From an uncultured Collinsella sp. (GTDB taxonomy: Bacteria; Actinomycetota; Coriobacteriia; Coriobacteriales; Coriobacteriaceae), in the NCBI GenBank assembly GCA_958453575.1, contig CAUDYH010000117.1:1-5138 (forward strand): 5,138 nt of DNA, in the 5' to 3' direction. A model generated the notes under the pieces. It worked only from the letters and a program-made list of their open reading frames with translations, did not search any database and was not told the DNA's origin. The translations under genes were made by a program, and so were the position numbers. Positions 1 to 4,519 of this stretch are shown in pieces (position 1 is the stretch's first letter; every line of letters starts with the position of its first letter).

Positions 1-80
1 GAGGCTCCGCACAAAACGCCTGCCAGTACACGGCGCGTCGCTTTTTTACTCTGCTTAGATTTGTCTGAATTCGCTTTCAT
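1..80 (-). CDS. N-terminus of a putative exported or surface protein (partial)
   Basis: This gene starts with ATG at 80-78 and runs off the left edge, so only 26 codons plus two bases are visible. A strong Shine-Dalgarno (GGAGG at 93-89, 8-base spacer) sets the start. The N-terminus begins MKANSDKSKQ and continues SKKATRRVLAGVLCGA. That is a lysine/arginine-rich region of about 17 residues followed by the start of a hydrophobic stretch (VLAGVLCGA), the layout of a Sec signal peptide or membrane anchor. The Cys at residue 24 lies in LAGVLC, loosely like a lipobox (L-A/S-G/A-C), but it comes too early in the hydrophobic stretch to call a lipoprotein. It has its own long AT-rich upstream region, and a terminator separates it from the phosphatase gene on the same strand. 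The function is unknown; export is inferred from these residues only. Chance is unlikely given the ideal ribosome binding site and the open frame. Confidence 0.6.
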   Translation of the reverse strand, partial: MKANSDKSKQSKKATRRVLAGVLCGA

Positions 81-86
81 CGATGT

Positions 87-93
87 CTCCTCC
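87..93 (-). promoter_or_regulatory. Ribosome binding site of the left-edge gene
   Basis: The minus strand reads GGAGGAG here, with 8 bases between GGAGG and the ATG at 80-78. This near-perfect anti-16S match is the main reason for calling a gene of which only 80 bases are visible. Confidence 0.7.
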
Positions 94-316
94 CCAAGAG
101 ACCGCGATCTTGCTCTTTCACCATCAAACTTGGGCGCGCAACCTATAATTGCTCGCGCTCGATATGCATATTATTACTCTTTGTTTAAACAACGCAAGCC
201 TAACAATGTCAGTTTTGCTTTACGTTGCCTTAACTTCTTGACAATTATTCAAACTATGCATTGTTTTTCGAGGGTTAAATTTCGGAAAGACGCTGGTAAA
301 CTCGTTAGCAAATCTA

Positions 317-334
317 GATAAATGACACTTTATC
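317..334. promoter_or_regulatory. Candidate operator dyad in the AT-rich region
   Basis: GATAAA at 317-322 and TTTATC at 329-334 are exact inverted repeats with a 6-base spacer. A second overlapping dyad, AATGA at 321-325 and TCATT at 333-337, is nested in the same stretch. Read on the minus strand it loosely resembles the AATGATAA / TCATT(T)ATC pattern of Fur-family boxes. Short AT-rich dyads arise easily by chance in such DNA, so regulator identity is speculative. Confidence 0.22.
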
Positions 335-530
335 ATTGTTTGTACAACACTTTGTTTTAACCCGCTCAATCTGTGAACGGTCAAAATTGCGCCGTGAATG
401 GCAGTATATCTACCTGCAAATATTAGTTATGAGCTAATTGGTCAATTACTGCACAACCAGCGTGTGCCGACATGTTCATACATCGACACTTGAATGACAT
501 CGCATGTTACCGGCTGCAAATCTCCTCGCT

Positions 531-568
531 ACAAAAAAGCGTCCCAACAATCGACTGTTGGGACGCTT
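531..568 (-). terminator. Intrinsic terminator after the HAD phosphatase gene
   Basis: AAGCGTCCCAACA (537-549) and TGTTGGGACGCTT (556-568) are perfect 13-bp arms around a 6-base loop. On the minus strand the stem runs straight into six T residues (TTTTTTGT), the classic Rho-independent layout. It lies about 50 bases past the phosphatase stop and separates that gene from the left-edge gene. Confidence 0.88.
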
Positions 569-570
569 GG

Positions 571-605
571 AAAACCACCACAAAGGCGCTCTGCCCTCTT
601 TGTGG
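571..605 (-). repeat. Decayed copy of the ACCACCACAAAGG hairpin repeat
   Basis: The left half matches the copies at 1525-1567 and 3110-3152 exactly over AAAACCACCACAAAGG (571-586), but the loop is changed and one base longer. The right arm keeps only CTTTGTGG (598-605), leaving an 8-bp stem (578-585 with 598-605). It sits 13 bases past the phosphatase stop and is followed on the minus strand by TGGTTTT, so it may have been a terminator, with the perfect hairpin at 537-568 now doing the work. Confidence 0.7.
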
Positions 606-618
606 CTGCCCCCAGGCG

Positions 619-1440
619 CTACAGCAGATGCTCCTGGATAAAGACCGCGATGCCGTCCTCGTCGTTGCTCGCGGTTACAAAGTCCGCGGCGGCACGGGTG
701 GCGTCGCTGCCATTTGCCATGGCCACACCCACGCCGGCGTCGGCCACCATGCAGGTATCGTTATCGGCATCGCCAAACACGCAGATGTTCTGAAGCTCCA
801 TGCCGTTGAGCTCCGCCACGCGCACAAGGCCGCGCGTCTTGGACACGCGCGGATCCATGAACTCGTAGAGCCGCTGCGTGGTCTGCAGGGCCGCCGCCTT
901 AACAGTGTCATCGGCAAACGTCGACGCCCGCTCAATCACCCGCGGCATTACCTCGGGCGCCATGGTAAACATCACCTTGGGCTGCGGCTCGCGCAAAAAC
1001 TCGGCAAAATCGACCACCTGGTAGGGCACGCCGTCGACGCGCGACAGGTGCTCGACGCACGCGTTGCTCTCGGGCACGTAGAACACGCCGTCTCGGGGGC
1101 AGACGGGTGTTGCCGGAAGGTCCGCCATGTGCTTGCAGATGCGCGCGATGGTCTCGCCCGGCAGCGGAAAGCTCAGCTCGTTGATGGCGTGCGCGCGATC
1201 GATGACCTCGGCGCCACCGCAGCCCACGAGCACGTCCACCAGGCCTTCGATGCCCCAGAACTCGTACATGGCCTCGGTCGCGTGGGCGTCGCGCCCGGTG
1301 CACAGGCCAAAAAGCACGCCGCGGTCGCGCAGGGCGCGGATCGCCGCCACGGTGCGCGGGGACACCGTATGCTGGCTCGTGAGCAGCGTACCGTCGATAT
1401 CGCAGAACACGGCTTTGATGTGGCTGAAGGTGGTGTCCAT
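619..1440 (-). CDS. Cof-type HAD-IIB family phosphatase
   Basis: A complete 273-residue protein, a normal length for this family. All four HAD motifs are present. Motif I is DIDGT, with nucleophile D14 and acid/base D16. Motif II is CTGR with T48. Motif III is SKTRGL with K201. Motif IV is GDADND with D224 and D228 for Mg2+ binding. The stretch between motifs II and III (about 85-190) fits the C2B cap of the Cof/YidA/YbjI group. These are cytosolic Mg2+-dependent hydrolases that usually dephosphorylate sugar phosphates, FMN, PLP or similar small metabolites; the cap, not the core, sets the substrate, so it cannot be named here. The ATG at 1440-1438 has AAAGG 5 bases upstream. It is probably transcribed alone: hairpins lie on both sides and a candidate extended -10 lies 55 bases upstream. 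No neighbour hints at the substrate. Confidence 0.95.
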   Translation of the reverse strand: MDTTFSHIKAVFCDIDGTLLTSQHTVSPRTVAAIRALRDRGVLFGLCTGRDAHATEAMYEFWGIEGLVDVLVGCGGAEVIDRAHAINELSFPLPGETIARICKHMADLPATPVCPRDGVFYVPESNACVEHLSRVDGVPYQVVDFAEFLREPQPKVMFTMAPEVMPRVIERASTFADDTVKAAALQTTQRLYEFMDPRVSKTRGLVRVAELNGMELQNICVFGDADNDTCMVADAGVGVAMANGSDATRAAADFVTASNDEDGIAVFIQEHLL

Positions 1441-1495
1441 GGGGGCCTTTCTGGGTTGCGCGGCGGTGTGGGGTGTGGTCGTGAACGGCGTACAT

Positions 1496-1505
1496 GCTAT
1501 ACCAA
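1496..1505 (-). promoter_or_regulatory. Candidate extended -10 promoter of the HAD gene
   Basis: The minus strand reads TTGGTATAGC, that is TATAGC with an upstream TG at the extended -10 position. No convincing -35 hexamer is present at 16-18 bases. The site lies between the hairpin repeat and the phosphatase start, giving a leader of roughly 50 bases. It is weak evidence but the best promoter candidate in the gap. Confidence 0.35.
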
Positions 1506-1524
1506 GGCGCAGGCGCGGCCCGTT

Positions 1525-1567
1525 AAAGCAAAAACCACCACAAAGGTGCCTGGCTCCTTTGTGGTGG
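1525..1567 (-). repeat. ACCACCACAAAGG hairpin repeat, copy 2 (terminator-like)
   Basis: Perfect 12-bp arms CCACCACAAAGG (1535-1546) and CCTTTGTGGTGG (1556-1567) enclose the 9-base loop TGCCTGGCT. On the minus strand the stem is followed by TTTTTGCTTT, giving an intrinsic-terminator shape. The 43 bases match copy 3110-3152 at 42 positions; only T1555/C3140 in the loop differs. It lies about 100 bases past the exporter stop and just ahead of the phosphatase promoter region. Confidence 0.85.
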
Positions 1568-1599
1568 CCGGACCCGCAGGGTGGCCTGGCCCGGGGCGC

Positions 1600-1664
1600 A
1601 AACCATCACAACATTCGACGTTATTCGGCAAAATCGCGATTTTCATCGAATGTTGTGATGGTTT
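1600..1664 (-). terminator. Long hairpin abutting the exporter stop codon
   Basis: Perfect 19-bp arms (1600-1618 and 1646-1664) flank a 27-base loop that itself holds the 14-base palindrome AAAATCGCGATTTT (1630-1643). The stem begins at the base next to the TAA stop of the exporter gene (1667-1665). On the minus strand the tail is only TTTG, whereas on the plus strand it is TTTTT. It could therefore act as a weak bidirectional terminator, a 3'-end RNA-stabilising structure, or a REP-like repeat. The structure is certain; the role is inferred. Confidence 0.65.
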
Positions 1665-2945
1665 TTACTGCTTTGCGGCACGATCCAGATGCCGACGTCC
1701 AAACAGCAGCAGCGCCGCGGGAACCGCCGTCACGACCATGCCCGCTCCCACGAGTGTCCGTTGTACGCCAAATGTTGCCGCCAGCCACGGGGCAATCGCC
1801 AGAGGGGCCACGCCGGCGAACATATTGCCAAAGCCCATGACCGAGTTCACACGGCCAAGCTGCTCGAGCGGTGCCGTCGTCTGCACAATGGTGTTGTGGA
1901 GCGGGTTGACGACACCCCAAGCTATGCCCAGGGCGATCTGGCCGACGAGGGCCACGCCCACGTACGGCGTCCCCACATAGAGCAGACTTCCCAGGCCCAC
2001 GGACATAAGTGCCACGAGCAGCGTTTTTAGGTTTACCAAGTGCGGCGGCAAGCGGAGCGCGAGCACGGCACCCAGCACCGCGCCCACGCCCGAGGCCGAC
2101 GAGAGCCAGCCCATCCACTCAACGCCGACGCGTAGGACATCGCGATAGAAAAACGACTCGAGCGGATCGAAGGCTCCGTAGCCAAAGTTCGAAAGAAAAA
2201 TGATGCAGAAAAGTAGCGCGAGGACGCTGTTGGTGAAGACCGTCTTGATGCTAGTCGCGAAGGTGGCGCGAGTGGATGCGCTGGGGTTGGAGCTTCGTCC
2301 CGCACGCTCCCCTTCCTCTGTCGAATCGGTATCCGCATGCCCGGCGATATGGCTGGTCTGCGGCCTAAAGCCCCAACCGACGACGAACGCCAGCACGGTA
2401 AAGAGCATCATAAGCACGAACACCGCGCGCGACGACGCAGCCGCCGCGACAAAGCCGCCCAGCGTGGGGCCAACGATGATACTCACGTTTGAAAACATGG
2501 CGATGGCGGAGTTGATGTCTTTGAGCTCGACGGGATCATCGGTGAGGTAGGCCGGATAGGATGTGGCAATGGGCTGGGCGAATCCCATCGTAAAGCCCAG
2601 AAACACCGCGCCGAGTAGGACGACGCCGGTCGCGCTACCAAAGGCGATGATTGCCGTGCCAGTTGCGAGCGTGCCGACGATGCTCAGCAAGAAATGGCGG
2701 CGCGGACCCCATGCGTCGAGCGCAGCGCCGCCCGCAAAGGATCCCAGGATCACGAAAACGTTCATGAACAGGACGGCCAGCGATGTCGCGACGACCGAGG
2801 CATCGTCCGCATAGGTAAGCGTTCCGATGACGCCGATAAAGTAGCTGGTCTGAAAACCGGTGTAGATGAGGAAGCGCATTGCCACCAGGCGCTTGGCCTG
2901 CACGGACAGCGACGATTGAGGCTTTGAGAAAAGAGATGCGAGCAT
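1665..2945 (-). CDS. Major facilitator superfamily exporter (12 TM)
   Basis: A complete 426-residue inner-membrane transporter. Twelve hydrophobic segments are visible at about 24-46, 50-72, 85-102, 104-125, 145-168, 173-192, 239-258, 275-297, 306-325, 327-348, 366-391 and 394-415. The two halves are joined by a long hydrophilic, acidic then Ser-rich cytoplasmic loop (about 193-238). MFS motif A appears after TM2 as GAALDAWGPRR (G73, D77, G80, R82, R83), and an antiporter-like GPTLGG motif lies in TM5 (159-164). The overall look is that of the EntS-like MFS_3 efflux group, proton-driven export of small molecules; the substrate cannot be read from sequence. The start at 2945 is chosen because AAGGAG lies 5 bases upstream; in-frame ATGs at 2963 and 2984 lack a comparable site. 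It is likely monocistronic, bounded by hairpins on both sides. Confidence 0.93.
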   Translation of the reverse strand: MLASLFSKPQSSLSVQAKRLVAMRFLIYTGFQTSYFIGVIGTLTYADDASVVATSLAVLFMNVFVILGSFAGGAALDAWGPRRHFLLSIVGTLATGTAIIAFGSATGVVLLGAVFLGFTMGFAQPIATSYPAYLTDDPVELKDINSAIAMFSNVSIIVGPTLGGFVAAAASSRAVFVLMMLFTVLAFVVGWGFRPQTSHIAGHADTDSTEEGERAGRSSNPSASTRATFATSIKTVFTNSVLALLFCIIFLSNFGYGAFDPLESFFYRDVLRVGVEWMGWLSSASGVGAVLGAVLALRLPPHLVNLKTLLVALMSVGLGSLLYVGTPYVGVALVGQIALGIAWGVVNPLHNTIVQTTAPLEQLGRVNSVMGFGNMFAGVAPLAIAPWLAATFGVQRTLVGAGMVVTAVPAALLLFGRRHLDRAAKQ

Positions 2946-2950
2946 GGAGA

Positions 2951-2956
2951 CTCCTT
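2951..2956 (-). promoter_or_regulatory. Ribosome binding site deciding the exporter start
   Basis: The minus strand reads AAGGAG, then TCTCC, then ATG at 2945. The in-frame ATGs at 2984 and 2963 have only a weak GGTGG or nothing upstream. A 6-bp hairpin (CGGTGG 2975-2980 with CCACCG 2988-2993) lies a little further upstream and would place the 2984 ATG in its loop, making that start less likely still. Confidence 0.75.
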
Positions 2957-3074
2957 GTTTCATACGAATACGGGCGGTGGGCATTCGCCACCGTCTATCA
3001 AATCAATCAGTCCGCATGAAACATTAAGGACGCATCAGGACCCTTCTCTCCTTTTTTCGCCCGTCATGAACTAC

Positions 3075-3111
3075 TTGGTAGATTGTAAGGCATGTCCCAC
3101 ACATCTACCAA
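3075..3111 (-). promoter_or_regulatory. Candidate exporter promoter framed by an inverted repeat
   Basis: On the minus strand TTGGTA (3111-3106; 4/6 to the -35 consensus), an 18-base spacer and TACAAT (3087-3082; 5/6 to the -10 consensus) form a plausible sigma-70 promoter. It would give a leader of about 130 bases before the exporter ATG. The same stretch is bounded by perfect 9-bp inverted arms, TTGGTAGAT (3075-3083) and ATCTACCAA (3103-3111), separated by 19 bases. One arm covers the -35 and the other touches the -10, so a dimeric regulator binding both would block or remodel the promoter. No regulator gene lies in the window. Confidence 0.45.
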
Positions 3112-3152
3112 AGCAAAAACCACCACAAAGGTGCCTGGCCCCTTTGTGGTGG
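3110..3152 (-). repeat. ACCACCACAAAGG hairpin repeat, copy 3 (terminator-like)
   Basis: Perfect 12-bp arms at 3120-3131 and 3141-3152 enclose the loop TGCCTGGCC, followed on the minus strand by TTTTTGC. Orientation is the same as at 1525-1567, with one base different in 43. It lies about 60 bases past the moaC-mobB stop, between that gene's terminator and the exporter's candidate -35, so it could insulate the exporter from operon read-through. Confidence 0.85.
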
Positions 3153-3170
3153 AAGTGACGTTTGCCCAGA

Positions 3171-3213
3171 TAAAACCTGCCAAAACAAACCTGTCCCTTT
3201 TTGGCAGGTTTTA
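3171..3213 (-). terminator. Terminator of the molybdopterin operon, overlapping the stop codon
   Basis: TAAAACCTGCCAAAA (3171-3185) and its exact reverse complement (3199-3213) form a 15-bp stem around a 13-base loop. On the minus strand the G/C core is preceded by AAAA and followed by TTTTA, the form of a (bidirectional) intrinsic terminator. The TAA stop of moaC-mobB (3213-3211) is the outermost part of the 5' arm. AAACCTG occurs twice (3173-3179 and 3187-3193), so the 5' arm can pair with either copy. Confidence 0.8.
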
Positions 3214-4515
3214 GGCCAGATGGTCTTGAATCAGATCGCAGATGGCTCGGGCGTCGTTGATGCTGATGGCTCGGGTCGCAAAACCGGCGTCGAAGGCCTG
3301 ACGCGCCAGGGCCTCGTTGCAGGCAAGGGCCAGCGTGCGGCCGTCGACCAGGTCAAGCGAGCTCTTGCCACGCAGACGGTCGACACCGGAGCGCGCGACG
3401 ACGATGTTGTCGAAGCCCTCGGTCTTGTAGCCCTCGATGATCACCACGTCGACATCGTTGTAGCGCGACAGCAGCTCGCGCGCGGGCATCTCGTCCTCCT
3501 CGCGCGTGTCGGCGTACTCCGCCCAGCGCGTGGCGCAGATGAGCCCCACGTGCTTGGATCCGGCCTGGTGATGGCGCCACGTATCCTTAGCAGGCACGTC
3601 GATATCAAAGCCGTGGTGCCCATGATGCTTGAGCGAACCCACGCGCAGGCCGCGGCGGGTGAGCTCGGCGATAACTTTCTCGACGAGCGTGGTCTTGCCC
3701 GAGTTTTGGTAGCCGATAAACGCGATCGCGGGGACGGCCGGAGTGGGAGCTGCAGGCGCGACGGCGGCAGGTGCGTTCGCGGGTGCGGCACCGTCAGCGG
3801 CCACGGCCTCAGTAGCAGCGGCTTGGCGCTCTGCGCGATCCCATACGCCCGAGCGGCCGCCCTCCTTGTGCAGCAGACGCACGTCGACGATCTCCATGCC
3901 GCGATCGACCGCCTTGCACATGTCATAGATGGTCAGGCACGCGGCGCTCGCGCCGGTCAGAGCCTCCATCTCGATACCCGTCTTGCCCGTCACGCCGGCC
4001 GTAACCAGTACGTGAAAGCCAACCTGCCCGTCCGCGCGCGCCGGCGCCCAGCCCTCGGGCACGTCCTCGGCCGGCGTCCCAGCCGGAGCGATGGGCGCAA
4101 TGTCGCACTTGCTCTTGGTAATGAGCAGCGGATGGCACATGGGGATGATGTCGCTCGTGCGCTTGATGGCCATGATGCCCGCCACACGCGCGCAGGCAAG
4201 CACATCGCCCTTTTTGGCGCGGTCCTGCAGCACCATGGCCTGCGTCTCGGAATGCATGAGAATGGTGCCCTCGGCGATAGCAATGCGATGGGTCTCGGCC
4301 TTGTCGGACACGTCGACCATGCGCACCTCGCCCTTGGCGTCCACGTGCGTCAGCTCGTCGCGACGGGCGTCGCGGGCGGGCTCGGTGGCAGCACTGGCAG
4401 ACGGCTGCGCGGACGCGTCGGCGTTGCCAGCATTCGCCGCAGCCGTGACTTTGTGGGCAGACATCGCGGCCCTGCGAGCGGCCTTGGTGGCATCGGCGTA
4501 CCTGCTCTTGGCCAT
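3211..4515 (-). CDS. moaC-mobB: Fused MoaC-MobB molybdenum cofactor protein
   Basis: A complete 434-residue two-domain cytosolic protein. Residues 1-52 are an Ala-rich, low-complexity extension. MoaC follows at about 53-230: LTHVDAKGEVRMVDVS, KKGD (K102), MCHPL (H128), GIEMEALTG (E182, E184), YDMCKA (D198, K201) and LLHK (K217), matching conserved active-site residues of E. coli MoaC, which turns 3',8-cyclo-GTP into cyclic pyranopterin monophosphate. An extra loop of about 15 residues lies near 140-162. An Ala/Pro linker (232-262) leads to MobB (263-434), with a P-loop GYQNSGKT (268-275), the KHHGHHGFDIDVPAKD segment and VIIEGYK (358-364). MobB is a GTP-binding partner of MobA, which attaches GMP to molybdopterin. 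The start at 4515 has GGAGG 8 bases upstream. It follows moaA after 4 bases, so the two are probably co-transcribed and translationally coupled. Confidence 0.93.
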   Translation of the reverse strand: MAKSRYADATKAARRAAMSAHKVTAAANAGNADASAQPSASAATEPARDARRDELTHVDAKGEVRMVDVSDKAETHRIAIAEGTILMHSETQAMVLQDRAKKGDVLACARVAGIMAIKRTSDIIPMCHPLLITKSKCDIAPIAPAGTPAEDVPEGWAPARADGQVGFHVLVTAGVTGKTGIEMEALTGASAACLTIYDMCKAVDRGMEIVDVRLLHKEGGRSGVWDRAERQAAATEAVAADGAAPANAPAAVAPAAPTPAVPAIAFIGYQNSGKTTLVEKVIAELTRRGLRVGSLKHHGHHGFDIDVPAKDTWRHHQAGSKHVGLICATRWAEYADTREEDEMPARELLSRYNDVDVVIIEGYKTEGFDNIVVARSGVDRLRGKSSLDLVDGRTLALACNEALARQAFDAGFATRAISINDARAICDLIQDHLA

Positions 4516-4519
4516 ATGA

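Larger units (their letters stand above)
81..536 (-). other. AT-rich intergenic region, probable promoter/leader
   Basis: I see no supported gene in these 456 bases. A hand count gives 115 G+C in 300 bases over 121-420 (38%), far below the flanking coding DNA. Small symmetric elements are present: the 12-base perfect palindrome TTGTTTAAACAA at 181-192, ATATGCATAT at 162-171, TTGTACAA at 340-347, and a GATAAA/TTTATC dyad at 317-334. On the minus strand, a possible promoter is TTGCGT, an 18-base spacer and TAATAT at roughly 196-167; several equally weak alternatives exist, so none is annotated separately. The position, between the phosphatase terminator and a minus-strand start, suggests the regulatory region of the left-edge gene. 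The size and composition would suit multi-factor control or a long leader RNA, but this is inference. Confidence 0.5.

Noticed and set aside
61..321. Plus-strand 86-codon frame in the AT-rich region
   Set aside because: It starts at TTG without a Shine-Dalgarno, resembles no family I know, and overlaps a minus-strand gene start with an excellent ribosome binding site.
472..1980. Long plus-strand open frame (502 codons) opposite the phosphatase and exporter
   Set aside because: It crosses two hairpins and a gap, shows no family resemblance, is rich in His/Arg/Ala as expected from antisense reading of GC-rich codons, and covers a gene with complete HAD motifs.
2946..2984. Exporter start 13 codons upstream (ATG 2984)
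   Set aside because: It has only a weak upstream site, and its ATG lies in a small hairpin loop; the ATG at 2945 has AAGGAG at ideal spacing.
571..3152. CRISPR array from the three repeat copies
   Set aside because: Copies are about 1 kb or more apart, separated by genes, with no regular spacers or cas genes.
4340..4515. Export signal at the MoaC N-terminus (KAARRAAMSA)
   Set aside because: No hydrophobic core follows the arginine pair, and the enzyme domains are cytosolic; it is low-complexity sequence.
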